The notes under the pieces were generated by a model. The model did no database searches. It saw only the letters and a list, made by a program, of their open reading frames with translations, and had not been told where the DNA came from. Shown here one piece after another: positions 52,394-61,555 of a stretch of 64,000 nt of DNA. How positions within the stretch are numbered: position 1 is the stretch's first letter; every line of letters begins with the position of its first letter. A program made the position numbers and the translations under genes. This stretch comes from Haloarcula halophila (GTDB taxonomy: Archaea; Halobacteriota; Halobacteria; Halobacteriales; Haloarculaceae): positions 124,001 through 188,000 of the forward strand of contig NZ_CP119561.1 of NCBI RefSeq assembly GCF_029278565.1. Reading direction: 5' to 3'.

Positions 52394-52624
52394 CTACTCC
52401 GAATTCTCCTCGACACGCGCCCGTCCGCTCTCGTTGATTTTGTTCGCGATTTCCTGCACGTCGCTCTCAGTCAGTTCACTCTCGCTAGTGAGTGTATCCA
52501 TCATTTCGAGCGCCTCGATCTTCTCCTGGATAGCCTGTCGGGTGACCTCGCTCCAGTTAATTTCCGGGTGGTTGTCCATTCGCTCTTTCAGCGTGTCGTC
52601 AACATTGACTGTGATGGTTGGCAT
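52394..52624 (-). CDS. Ribbon-helix-helix antitoxin (VapB-like)
   Basis: 76 residues from the ATG at 52624. MPTITVNVDDTLKERMDNHP then NWSEVTRQAIQEKIEALEM gives the beta-alpha-alpha fold of CopG-type antitoxins, and the acidic C-terminal half would bind the toxin. The upstream frame to 52780 has no family resemblance. Confidence 0.88.
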   Translation of the reverse strand: MPTITVNVDDTLKERMDNHPEINWSEVTRQAIQEKIEALEMMDTLTSESELTESDVQEIANKINESGRARVEENSE

Positions 52625-52731
52625 ACAGAAATCTATGTAAGCACAGAATACTGTGTGTTTCGGTGCAAACCGGTTAAAATAGAGATCTGATGTACACGAG
52701 ATCGTTCCTTGGAAAAGCGGATCACCGATCC

Positions 52732-52899
52732 TCAGAGCGCTTCGGGGACATCCTCGACTTCGAGGTGGCCGTTCGCGCACGTCGCCGCGTACCGGCCGAC
52801 AGTCGCGGTCTCTGTATACTCACCGTCGACACAGGCGACCCGTTCGGACTCGACGATTTCGGCGTTGCACTCCTCGCGCGGGCAGGTGTTCTCAGACAT
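52732..52899 (-). CDS. Small zinc-ribbon protein
   Basis: 55 residues from the ATG at 52899. MSENTCPREECNAEIVESER then VACVDGEYTETATVGRY and ATCANGHLEVEDVPEAL give CPREEC, VAC and CANGH metal-ligand positions. GAGGGACG ahead of the ATG is a reasonable ribosome-binding site. It is close to the VapBC pair and another zinc protein of this type occurs at 30459. Function unknown. Confidence 0.6.
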   Translation of the reverse strand: MSENTCPREECNAEIVESERVACVDGEYTETATVGRYAATCANGHLEVEDVPEAL

Positions 52900-53536
52900 C
52901 GTCCCTCACCCGCCGGGGACGCACAAAGCCACGCCAGGCGAGCGGCCCAGCTGCTCCAGCTGGCCTAGGAGCCCGTCCATAGGTTTCTCCGTGGAAAGAC
53001 GACTGCCACAAAGCGTATTCCAAGACTGCCCAGTGATATGAATCGGGCGGCGGTCCCTGGACATCAGTTCGAAGGGGTACCGTCCGATTGGGACCCGCCC
53101 CGTCTGCTAACTGGGGGATACACTGCAGGCTCAGGGGCCTCGATGTTAGGTTCATACAATGACATCAGTGTTACTGCACTGCTTATGTCAACGCATCCAT
53201 TAGTGTGAGTGCAGTGTCGCTGTAAACTGTCAGAGGCACGCCAGCCGGTTGGGCAGCACCGGCCTGGCTTTCTCCCATTGGTCTTGTTCACCACTAGCCA
53301 CCTCGTAGCAACGAAACCGGAGCGCTTTCAGACTATACCACCGCTGGGCCCCTCGCCGCGGCTATCCTGCCAGTTCGGACGAAAAATAACATCACCCGAA
53401 CGGGGACGAACAGTCGCGTGACAAATTTAGAGAATTCTTATCAAAACCTTCCCCGAGGAGTCCAATCGGGCCATGGGCGCCACTGGCACAACGGTTGCGG
53501 CGTCCTGGCTAACTGGGGTACACACCACGATCGACG
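52900..53536. other. Intergenic region, 637 nt
   Basis: No gene supported. It contains an ACTGCACT/AGTGCAGT inverted pair near 53172 and 53207, and a strong hairpin GCCAG-CCGGT-N8-ACCGG-C-CTGGC near 53240-53270. Short frames are not coherent. Confidence 0.4.
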
Positions 53537-55732
53537 ATGGCACACAACGACACATCACACACTGGCAGACAGTATAACCGACGACAGATACTCCAACTCG
53601 CAGGGTTGGCGGGTACAGGCTCTGTCCTGACGACAATGATCGGGACTGCACGTGCGGGTCCGTACCCACCAGCAGTTCCCGGCGGGACACACCCTTCGAC
53701 ACTGGACCACAATGGCGTTCCAATAGCGGCACAGCCTGACGCCGATATGGACATCACGCTGTTCGCTGATAACGGCGCCTGGCATGGGTATGCGCTGCCA
53801 AGCGAAGACGACACGGACCGACTCGGATCGTTCACTGGCCCACTGTATATTGCCCAAGAGTACGCGTGGTTCCTCAGCGAAGGATTCACGCAACTCTCTC
53901 TGGTTGACAAGCAGACGGAGAAAGAGGTTCCATTAGCCGACGCAGAAGCGGATATCGAATCATATCCTGGTCTTCTCGAGCAAGAGTTCACACTGGAGGG
54001 ACTGACTGTTCGACTTCGCCTCCGGTTCGTGACCGATCGCTCGGCGCTGGTAACAGCTAGGATTGAGAACACTGGCGACACTCCCCGGCAGCTGATGGCA
54101 AAGTGGAGCGGGTCACTTCTACCGAATCAGTTCGATGCCCCGTCGCTTACAACAGGACAGAATGGGGTCCGGGTGACTTTCGACCGCGTCCGCGAGACGT
54201 GGTCGTACATGACCAGCGGTGAAGAACGATTCGAGGTTACCCACGATGCACCGGTGACGACAACTATCTCTGAGGACAGTTACACAACGACCCGGCAACC
54301 ACCAATCACTCTCTCCCCAGGCGATACGGAGCAGCTCGCTTGGACGGAGTCGTATACTCTGACCAGCGAAGAGGCGGGTCCAGAGGCCGATAAAACCAAA
54401 CAAATTCGCTCTCATCCCGACGAGTATATCGGTAGTGTTGAACAACGGTGGGACCGATATCTCGATTCGGTTAGCAATAATACAGTAGACACCTACGAGG
54501 AAGTGGGTATCAAAGCGGTCGAGACGCTCATCGGAAACTGGCGGAGCCCGGCTGGAGCCGTCGAATCTGATGGGATGACCCCATCAATCTCGTATAAATG
54601 GTTCGCCGGCGGATTCTGGGCCTGGGATACGTGGAAACAAGCCGTCGGCACGGCCCGATTCGATCCTGGGCTGGCGGAACAACTCATGTGGTCGATGTTC
54701 GACCACCAGGTGACCGAAGAATCCGAGACGCGTCCGCAGGACGCGGGGATGATCCAGGACCTTATCGCGTACAATACACCCGACAACGGCGGTGGGAACT
54801 GGAACGAACGAAACTCAAAACCACCCCTTGCGGCGTGGGCCGCCTGGGAAATATACCAACAGAACAAGAATGTCGACTTCCTCGAAGCGCTGTATCCCAA
54901 GTTAGTAGAGTACCACAACTGGTGGTATCGGACGCGCGACCACGACGGAAACGGGATCGCCGAATATGGCGCAACTGTCCATCCATCGAACGACTCAGAA
55001 GAAGCAATCGTCACAGCAGCTGCCTGGGAAAGTGGGATGGACAATGCCCCACGGTTCGACGATGCGTCAGTGCTTGAAAACCGGGACAACGGTAACCTCG
55101 TGGGGTACTCGCTTGATCAGGAGTCTGTCGATCTTAACTCGTACCTTTACGCCGAGAAACAGTATCTCGCGGAAATCGCGGACACAATCGGACAATCTGC
55201 GAGAGCAGATATGTACCGACGCGCGGCCGATGACGTTCGAGGCTATATCCAGACACACATGTTCCACGAGGATACGGGCTTCTTCTATGACATCACGACC
55301 GACAAAACGCCACTGATCGAAGCACGTGGTGTCGGCCGCGCGATCGAGGGAGCCATTCCGCTCTGGGCAGGTGTCGCTACTGAGGAACAGGCTGAGGCAG
55401 TCGTCGACGTACTGACCGATGAGTCCGAGTTCAACACGTATCTCCCCTTCCCAACCGTGGCACGGTCAGCGCCTGAATTCCACCCGCAGTCCTACTGGCG
55501 AGGGAACGTTTGGCTGGACCAAGCGAAATTCGCTATCGAAGGGCTCGAGCGATATGGCTACAGCCAGGTCGCGACAGAGCTTACCAAAAAGCTGTTCCAT
55601 CACGGTGAGGGCATCCTCGGGGATCGGCCTATCCACGAGAATTACAACCCGCTGACCGGTGAACGGCTGAACTCACCGAATTTTAGCTGGTCTGCGGCCT
55701 CGTTGCTGACCCTATCACAGGACTTCCTGTAA
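53537..55732 (+). CDS. Secreted GH63-like glucosidase (YgjK/mannosylglycerate hydrolase family)
   Basis: 731 residues. Tat signal (NRRQILQLAGLAGTGSVL), mature form probably from near residue 40. N-terminal beta domain, then an (alpha/alpha)6 barrel: WFAGGFWAWDTWKQAVG with the WDTWK motif, MIQDLIAYN, NWNERNSKPPLAAW, AAWESGMDNAPRFDD, and C-terminal PQSYWRGNVWLDQAKFAI. These are hallmarks of GH63. It likely acts outside the cell on alpha-glucosides or mannosyl-glycerate-type solutes. Followed by a TrmB gene that may control it. Confidence 0.9.
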   Translation: MAHNDTSHTGRQYNRRQILQLAGLAGTGSVLTTMIGTARAGPYPPAVPGGTHPSTLDHNGVPIAAQPDADMDITLFADNGAWHGYALPSEDDTDRLGSFTGPLYIAQEYAWFLSEGFTQLSLVDKQTEKEVPLADAEADIESYPGLLEQEFTLEGLTVRLRLRFVTDRSALVTARIENTGDTPRQLMAKWSGSLLPNQFDAPSLTTGQNGVRVTFDRVRETWSYMTSGEERFEVTHDAPVTTTISEDSYTTTRQPPITLSPGDTEQLAWTESYTLTSEEAGPEADKTKQIRSHPDEYIGSVEQRWDRYLDSVSNNTVDTYEEVGIKAVETLIGNWRSPAGAVESDGMTPSISYKWFAGGFWAWDTWKQAVGTARFDPGLAEQLMWSMFDHQVTEESETRPQDAGMIQDLIAYNTPDNGGGNWNERNSKPPLAAWAAWEIYQQNKNVDFLEALYPKLVEYHNWWYRTRDHDGNGIAEYGATVHPSNDSEEAIVTAAAWESGMDNAPRFDDASVLENRDNGNLVGYSLDQESVDLNSYLYAEKQYLAEIADTIGQSARADMYRRAADDVRGYIQTHMFHEDTGFFYDITTDKTPLIEARGVGRAIEGAIPLWAGVATEEQAEAVVDVLTDESEFNTYLPFPTVARSAPEFHPQSYWRGNVWLDQAKFAIEGLERYGYSQVATELTKKLFHHGEGILGDRPIHENYNPLTGERLNSPNFSWSAASLLTLSQDFL

Positions 55733-55816
55733 TAGGATCCAAGTGCGAGGTTCGTCACAAGACGTATCGCGTCGTACGACCGATTTCTTCACGCGGTAGT
55801 TGCCACAGCCCAAGTT

Positions 55817-56896
55817 ATGGATCTTGACGAGTCTGACATCATCGACACGCTCTCTCGAATCGGCCTGACAGAAAAGGAGATCCAGGTGTATATTGAGGTC
55901 GTTGCTGCTGGTGCCACGAATGCAACCGAACTCGCATCGAGAACGGATGTGTCACAGCGGTACATCTACCGACTCGCAGATAACCTCGACCAGCTAGGGT
56001 TGATCGAAGTTGACGATCATACGTCGCCGAAACGAATTCGTGCACGACCACCGGGCGATCAGCTTGATGATCTCGTCACTGATATTGAATCCGCGCGAGA
56101 TTCATTGAACGACCTGTACACATCGACGGAACCTGCTGGAGAACATCTCGAAATCCTCCGCTCACGGGAAGCTACCGTCAGCCGAGTTGAGCAAATCATT
56201 CGTGACGCAGAGACCGAATTAATTGCAGCGCTACCGGTTGGTGTTATCCGTCAACTCAGGGATACACTTTCAGAAACGTACTACGACTGTACATTCGTTG
56301 CATTGCTGATCTCCGGTGACCCAGCAGGGGTGTATGACCTCGATTACGCTGGCTTCGCACAGGCAGTACGCTTCTGTGAGTATCAAATGCCAGCGTTTCT
56401 CGTTGCTGATCGTCAACAGGGGGTCAGTACGACACCAGACCTGTTTGGCTGGGAGCGCAGTGAGGATCGCGCTGTCGTATTCAACAACCGAAATATTGGA
56501 AACGTCTACGCAAGCTCGTTCTTTGGGAACTACTGGACGTTAGGCGAAGAGATTGCGCTGGCATGGCGCGCTCGGCTCCCAGAACAGTATGATAGTTTTC
56601 TGAGGGCGGTATACGATGGGACGATTCTCTATCGGTCGGGTGAGCCACACTGGATTACAGCCGAAGTCGTGCGACGAAGTGATGGTCAAGAAGAGACACT
56701 CAGCGGCTGTCTATCCGGTGTCGAACAGCACTTGATCGAACCGCACAACAGTGAGAGTGGAATCGAGAATCAGCTCTTACTCGATAGTGAGGATGAAACG
56801 TATCGACTTGGAAGTCCCACGGCATACCTGACAGAGTATCGGACCCACCAACTTCGGTTCGAACGGTTAGAACAGACAAATTTGTGGGAAGAGTAA
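55817..56896 (+). CDS. TrmB-family transcriptional regulator
   Basis: 359 residues. N-terminal winged helix (RIGLTEKEIQVYIEVVAAGA, LASRTDVSQRYIYRLADNLD), coiled linker, and a C-terminal sugar-binding-like domain. It lies 84 nt after the GH63 gene on the same strand and probably regulates it or the GH15/ABC module further right. Compared with the TrmB at 60433, the N-terminal architecture is shared but sequences are diverged. Confidence 0.9.
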   Translation: MDLDESDIIDTLSRIGLTEKEIQVYIEVVAAGATNATELASRTDVSQRYIYRLADNLDQLGLIEVDDHTSPKRIRARPPGDQLDDLVTDIESARDSLNDLYTSTEPAGEHLEILRSREATVSRVEQIIRDAETELIAALPVGVIRQLRDTLSETYYDCTFVALLISGDPAGVYDLDYAGFAQAVRFCEYQMPAFLVADRQQGVSTTPDLFGWERSEDRAVVFNNRNIGNVYASSFFGNYWTLGEEIALAWRARLPEQYDSFLRAVYDGTILYRSGEPHWITAEVVRRSDGQEETLSGCLSGVEQHLIEPHNSESGIENQLLLDSEDETYRLGSPTAYLTEYRTHQLRFERLEQTNLWEE

Positions 56897-56898
56897 CA

Positions 56899-57338
56899 TC
56901 ACCGTCCCACTGAGACACAAAAACTGAATAGAAGAGACTGGCCGTTAGTCCGGTCACGTTTGAGACCTATGACCTCGATGTCGATCTCACAGGGACAGAG
57001 CAGCGGCTGTCCGCCACAGGCAGGGCATTCCTCGTAGGATGATGGTACTCGCCCTGCTCGACGCCACAGGCGGGACAGGAGCGGTTGTTCCAGGTCTCGG
57101 GGTCGGTCGTCGCGACAAACCGATCGAGTTGCTGGCGGACATCGGCTTTCGAGAGACGCCCACGCCCCCCGGTGAGGACCTGCGTTTCGAGGGTGGTGAC
57201 CTGTTGCTCGTAGGTTCGGAACCGAGCTTCCTCACCCCACAGAATCGGATCGTAGGTCGCTCCGTCGATCTGGTAGCGCTTTGAGACACAGGCCGTCGAG
57301 GGCGACGGGTACGGACGCTCGCAGTCCGGACAAACCAT
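56899..57338 (-). pseudogene. Zinc-ribbon protein, probably frameshifted near the C-terminus
   Basis: MVCPDCERPYPSPSTACVSK starts a coherent protein (YQIDGATYDPILWGEEARF, SCPACGVEQGEYHHP). Without a shift the frame ends at 56967 in low-quality sequence. In the next frame, just after HHP, it continues as YEECPACGGQPLLCPCEIDI and EVIGLKRD to a stop at 56899, completing a zinc ribbon. One indel near 57045-57050 separates the two. A ribosome-binding AGGAGG precedes the ATG; it follows the 38-residue gene in an operon. A sequencing error is possible. Confidence 0.55.
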
Positions 57339-57357
57339 CTTACCGGCCTCCTCGCTG

Positions 57358-57474
57358 CTAGCCCTCGAAGACCTTGCCGGTTGCCTGTGCCTCCTGGTGT
57401 CCGGCCTCGATGTCGACGTCGTCGGTGGTGTGTTCTTGCGGCTGTTCGTCGACGGACTGCTGCTCAGTGCTCAT
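57358..57474 (-). CDS. Small acidic hypothetical protein
   Basis: 38 residues from the ATG at 57474: MSTEQQSVDEQPQEHTTDD then an acidic linker and EAQATGKVFEG. Highly charged, disordered. It precedes the zinc-ribbon gene with a ribosome-binding AGGAGG between, so the pair forms an operon. Function unknown. Confidence 0.45.
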   Translation of the reverse strand: MSTEQQSVDEQPQEHTTDDVDIEAGHQEAQATGKVFEG

Positions 57475-57654
57475 ATCGGGTAACCCCTCACCTCACAGGG
57501 GTACACAAAATCGCGGCTGGCTCTTGCCTAAGCTGATGGAAGAACAATCAGCCTACTGATATTGCCACAGGTTGGCGTGCAAGATACAGAGGATACAGTC
57601 GGCAGAGAGCTGTGAGAAGTAAGACGGTTATTTATCAAGGCGGTGGTTCATTCT

Positions 57655-58251
57655 ATGAATAAGGATCTTGGACCTGTGGAACCGAACCGAGCTGTCTCAC
57701 CTGTTATTTCGGTTATTTTGATGGTCGCAATTGCAGTCATACTAACCGCAACTATCTCGATATTCGTTCTTGGATTCACAGAAGACCTCAACGACACTGC
57801 GCCAGTTGTAGGACAAACGAGCGGTGAATTTGAACCCGGTAGTGGTTCTGATGAGCAGATTGTTCGAATTACCCATGTTGCAGGCGATAGGGTGAACGTT
57901 GAGAATATTGAGATTATCGTTCAGGCATCTGGTCCAAGTCTTGATGCCAACGCACGATTGGTCAATTTACCCGCTGATAGCCACTTCTCGAATGCTATTG
58001 ACTCCACAAATGTTCAAGGCGACGATATAATCGATACCAGTAACGGAGCACCGAACCAAGTTATCGTTCCTGCAGATCCAAATACATGGACTGCGGGGGA
58101 TACAATACAATTCCGAATAAAGGTTGGTGGAGCCGATTTCCGTGAACCACCGGACAGAACAGGGCCAGAAGCTGATGAACTTAAAATCACTATTGTCTAT
58201 ACTGATACCGAGTCAAGTGCTATCCTGTTTGAGGAAACGTTTAGACCATAA
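57655..58251 (+). CDS. Type IV pilin-like protein
   Basis: 198 residues from the ATG at 57655. The N-terminus (EPNRAVSPVISVILMVAIAV) has the class III signal and hydrophobic helix of archaeal type IV pilins: a charged head, RAVSPVI cleavage context and an assembly helix of about 20 residues. The beta-rich remainder (EQIVRITHVAGDRVNVENIE, TWTAGDTIQFRIKVGG) is the surface head. It could be part of a surface pilus or a membrane-anchored scaffold. A TTTATC box lies about 25 nt upstream. Marked AT-richer codons than its neighbours suggest transfer. Confidence 0.88.
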   Translation: MNKDLGPVEPNRAVSPVISVILMVAIAVILTATISIFVLGFTEDLNDTAPVVGQTSGEFEPGSGSDEQIVRITHVAGDRVNVENIEIIVQASGPSLDANARLVNLPADSHFSNAIDSTNVQGDDIIDTSNGAPNQVIVPADPNTWTAGDTIQFRIKVGGADFREPPDRTGPEADELKITIVYTDTESSAILFEETFRP

Positions 58252-58366
58252 TCAACGTACAGGAGTGTGTAGTCCCCTAGCTGTTGAATACGCGCGTTGT
58301 ATCCATCGGGGCTGGCTTTCTATGTTCGGAGCTGTTAGTTATGTACAGACCCGTCATAGCACTCAT

Positions 58367-59761
58367 ATGGAAGCGGACTTGCATCGGGAGCTCGTCGAAG
58401 AATCCTCGGACATTGCGACGATCATCGATTCGGATGGAACGATTACGTACGTGAGCCCCTCAGTCACTCGGACGCTCGGATACGAGCCCGAGGAGTTGGT
58501 CGGAGAGGTCGGCTACGAGTATCAACATCCCGACGACCGTGATGCCGTTGCCGATGCTATCGAGACCATTCAGACGAACCCTGATGACGTCCAGGTGATC
58601 GAGACGCGGTTTCGTCGTGCCGACGGCTCGTGGTGTTGGATCGAGGCAACGCTGCAAAATCGATTCGACGATCCGGACATCAGCGGGATCCTCGTGAATA
58701 GCCGTGACATCTCCGAGCGGAAACGACAGGAAGGACAGTTTCGGGGGCTCGCCAAAGAGTACAAAACACTCCTTGAGACTGTCGAGGATAGTATTTTCTT
58801 CCTGACCGTCGAGTCAGAGGATACGGAGTCCGTGTTTCGCTTCGAGCGCCTGAACCGGGCCTACGAGGAACAGACTGGGATTACAACCGGTGAGGTCCGT
58901 GGAAAGACCCCAACCGACGTGTTCGGTGAGGAGATCGGAGCAGAGCTCCAGGCTAACTACCGCCGGTGTGTCCAAGCCCGTGAATCGATTTCGTACGAGG
59001 AGGAACTCCCCGTCGAGACGGGCGCACGGTTCTGGCAGACGGTTCTCACGCCAGTTATCACGAACGGGGAGGTGACCCAGATCATCGGGATCACACGGAA
59101 CGTCACCGAGCGGGTCAAACAGGAACGACAACTCCGGAGCCAGAAGGAGCAACTTGACGAGTTCGCAAGCGTGGTGTCCCACGATTTGCGCAATCCCCTC
59201 ACCGTCGCACAGGGCCGGACAGAACTGCTCGCCAACGACTGCAATAGCGAGCATCTTGCCCCGATAGTCGAGTCGCTTGATCGGATGGAAGAAATCATCT
59301 CCGATACACTTACACTCGCCAGACAGGGCCAAGTCGTCTCAGACCCCGAACCGATAGCGTTAGTCAATATAGTCGGTAAGTGCTGGAAAAACGTCCGAAC
59401 AGACGAGGCAACCATCGAGATCGCGGACAAGGTCACGATCACTGGTGACCGAAGTCGACTCCAGCACGTCTTCGAGAACCTCTTTCGGAACGCACTCGAA
59501 CACGGCGGGCCAGCCGTGACCGTTCGCGTCGGCCAAATCGACGACAGCGGATTTTACGTCGAAGACACCGGCCCGGGGATCCCCGAAGAGACCCGTGAGG
59601 ATGTGTTTGACCCCGGACACACTTCGGCAAGCGACGGGACGGGGTTTGGGTTGACGATTGTCAAACGGATCGCCGAGGCCCACGGTTGGCAGGTTGCGGT
59701 CGTCGATGGGGTTGACGACGGAGCCCGGTTTGAGTTTACCGACGTCAATCTTGATCAGTGA
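58367..59761 (+). CDS. PAS-domain sensor histidine kinase
   Basis: 464 residues from the ATG at 58367, the first that precedes the PAS domain; the frame extends upstream into the 3' end of the pilin gene. PAS/PAC 1 (SSDIATIIDSDGTITYVSPS, YEYQHPDDRDAVADAIETI), PAS 2 (DSIFFLTVESEDTE, RFERLNRAYEEQTGITTGEV), HisKA with H-box VVSHDLRNPLTVAQGR, and HATPase_c (NLFRNALEHGG, VEDTGPGIPEE, GTGFGLTIVKRIAEAHGW). No transmembrane segment, so a cytoplasmic sensor. No response regulator is adjacent. Confidence 0.92.
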   Translation: MEADLHRELVEESSDIATIIDSDGTITYVSPSVTRTLGYEPEELVGEVGYEYQHPDDRDAVADAIETIQTNPDDVQVIETRFRRADGSWCWIEATLQNRFDDPDISGILVNSRDISERKRQEGQFRGLAKEYKTLLETVEDSIFFLTVESEDTESVFRFERLNRAYEEQTGITTGEVRGKTPTDVFGEEIGAELQANYRRCVQARESISYEEELPVETGARFWQTVLTPVITNGEVTQIIGITRNVTERVKQERQLRSQKEQLDEFASVVSHDLRNPLTVAQGRTELLANDCNSEHLAPIVESLDRMEEIISDTLTLARQGQVVSDPEPIALVNIVGKCWKNVRTDEATIEIADKVTITGDRSRLQHVFENLFRNALEHGGPAVTVRVGQIDDSGFYVEDTGPGIPEETREDVFDPGHTSASDGTGFGLTIVKRIAEAHGWQVAVVDGVDDGARFEFTDVNLDQ

Positions 59762-59849
59762 GCGATACGCGCTGTGTATCTTGCACAGCCCGGTCTGCCA
59801 GCCCTGAGATAGATACCAGTGGTTCCCTGCTTCAGTACGAGCCTCGCAG

Positions 59850-60062
59850 CTAGCGCTCGGTTTTCTGCAATTGCTCGTGGGCGTCGGGATTGACCACGGA
59901 GACGACGCCGTCGACATCCTTGTCGTAGTCCTCCTGGAGCAGCTCGAAGATATCGTCCGCCAGCGCGACCGCCTCGTCGCGCTTGTTCGGATCGGTCTCG
60001 TGGACAGGGAAGTCAGCAGGACCGACGCCCTTGACGACGAGAAAGAGTCGATCGTCAGTCAC
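59850..60062 (-). CDS. Small hypothetical protein
   Basis: 70 residues, GTG at 60062 overlapping the stop of the upstream fragment (GTGACTGA). VTDDRLFLVVKGVGPADFPV then ETDPNKRDEAVALADDIFEL and LLQEDYDKDVDGVVSVVNP. Coherent alpha/beta-like sequence but no recognised family. Likely the last gene of a decayed operon of a former mobile element. Confidence 0.5.
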   Translation of the reverse strand: MTDDRLFLVVKGVGPADFPVHETDPNKRDEAVALADDIFELLQEDYDKDVDGVVSVVNPDAHEQLQKTER

Positions 60063-60345
60063 CGCGATCGACCTCCTCGACGACCAGGACTGGATCGTCC
60101 CCGCCGAGCAGTTCAGTGTTGAGGAACTCGGATGTGCCGAGCGTTTCGGCAACGAGCTGGCGGAACTCCGCGTCGACGTCGCCGAACTCCACGAGCGCCT
60201 CAGGGTCTGGCTGCTGTGCAACACGGGCTGGAGAGTCGTCATCATACAGGGCTATGACGAAACGCTCTCTGTGGAGCGTCCCTCGCCCCTGGGGAGTGCA
60301 GAAATTGCTGTAAGCGTTTACCAGCCAGTCACCTGATGAGCCGCA
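60055..60345 (-). pseudogene. Fragment of a hypothetical protein lacking its start
   Basis: A good open stretch of about 96 codons after an upstream stop, without a credible start codon: SGDWLVNAYSNFCTPQGRG, HRERFVIALYDDDSPARV, EALVEFGDVDAEFRQLVAET, LNTELLGGDDPVLVVEEVD. Its stop overlaps the next gene's GTG, as in a translationally coupled pair. The N-terminus appears to have been lost, perhaps by an insertion or deletion to the right. Confidence 0.5.
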
Positions 60346-60432
60346 TTAGGGTCGAGGAGATCGATGCGCGAAACGTCTCCTCATCCTGAAAATTCGATAA
60401 ACTGTACTTTTCAGTTCGTTGGTCCCGAGTAC

Positions 60433-61494
60433 TCACCTATCAGGCTCTCGTTTCAACGTGATGTTCCGTGCTTCGAAGTCCTCAATAAACGCCTTGGCAC
60501 CCCCAACGGTGAACGTACCGTCCGGCGTTTCGACGACGAACGATTCCTGTGTCGGGAACTCGTTCGAGAATGGCCGCACGATGCTCTGTTTTACCTCCAC
60601 GATGGTTCCCTCAACTATCTCGAAGGAGTCGTCACTTTGTGTCGGCCGAACCTCCATTTCAGCAGTAAGTGGCTGTTCATCCATCAAGTACAGCGCCGCT
60701 TCGAACACCGCAGGACGGAAACTGGTGAACGTTGCCGGCAGCGATCCCTTCTGTGCAGCGTGTCGCTGCTCTCCCATCAGCCAGTAATTCGCGATAAACG
60801 AGTCGAACAGCGAGGAAACGATCTGTTCTTCCGCATGGTATATCGCGTACTCGTCCGAATTCGAGTTCAATACGGCATCAGCTGACGAGACGATGCCATC
60901 TGATCGGTCGATAGTGAGGGTGACTGGTGCAGGTGCGTCCCACGTCTGTACCACGTTTGCTATCGAATCGCTAATTTCGACCTCATCATCATATTCAGTC
61001 ACCAACAGCATACAGAAGACGCCACGTTCCTGTGCGTCCCGAAGGGAGTCCTCAACCCGATGGAGTACCGAGGCAGGAAGCGCAAGAACAATTTCGTCGG
61101 TCGCGGAGTCGATTAGATCAACGAGTTGCGTGAGTATCGTTCGACGTGATTTGATGATACTGAACTTTTGTTGTTCGTAGCTCTCTGAATCGAATAGGTC
61201 ATCTAATTGCGTCTCGATGCTGTGCAACTGTGAAACAAGGTTTTCGATGCCTTCCGAGGGAGGGATCGCCCGTAGCTGTGTCGGTTGGACGTGATCGTCG
61301 ATTTCAATGAGCTCACGTTCCTCTAGTTTTCCGACAATATCGTACGCGTAACTCTTCGAGATATCTGTCTCTTCAGAGACCACACGCATCGTCGTCGACC
61401 CGTTCTGGAGGACCGAGACGTAAGCGAGTGCTTCCTTCTCCGATAGACCGAAGCGAGTGAGTTCGTCGACAATGTTGTCCTCCACCATATCCAA
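60433..61494 (-). CDS. TrmB-family transcriptional regulator
   Basis: 353 residues. Winged helix (LTRFGLSEKEALAYVSVLQN, SEETDISKSYAYDIVGKLEE), coiled linker, and a C-terminal sugar-binding-like domain ending FTVGGAKAFIEDFEARNI, as in TrmB of the ABC island. It sits downstream of the GH15 gene on the same strand, 61 nt away, and near the divergent ABC binding-protein gene, so it is the probable controller of that module. Confidence 0.92.
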   Translation of the reverse strand: MDMVEDNIVDELTRFGLSEKEALAYVSVLQNGSTTMRVVSEETDISKSYAYDIVGKLEERELIEIDDHVQPTQLRAIPPSEGIENLVSQLHSIETQLDDLFDSESYEQQKFSIIKSRRTILTQLVDLIDSATDEIVLALPASVLHRVEDSLRDAQERGVFCMLLVTEYDDEVEISDSIANVVQTWDAPAPVTLTIDRSDGIVSSADAVLNSNSDEYAIYHAEEQIVSSLFDSFIANYWLMGEQRHAAQKGSLPATFTSFRPAVFEAALYLMDEQPLTAEMEVRPTQSDDSFEIVEGTIVEVKQSIVRPFSNEFPTQESFVVETPDGTFTVGGAKAFIEDFEARNITLKREPDR

Positions 61495-61555
61495 CCGTTG
61501 GACAGATACCGGGGATAAAGGTTAGTATCGACACAGCTGTGGCGCCAATGACTCT

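Noticed and set aside
61140-61480. GACAA-TG-TTGTC dyad near 61465 as a further operator
   Set aside because: It lies inside the TrmB coding region and has the half-sites in inverse order with a different spacer.
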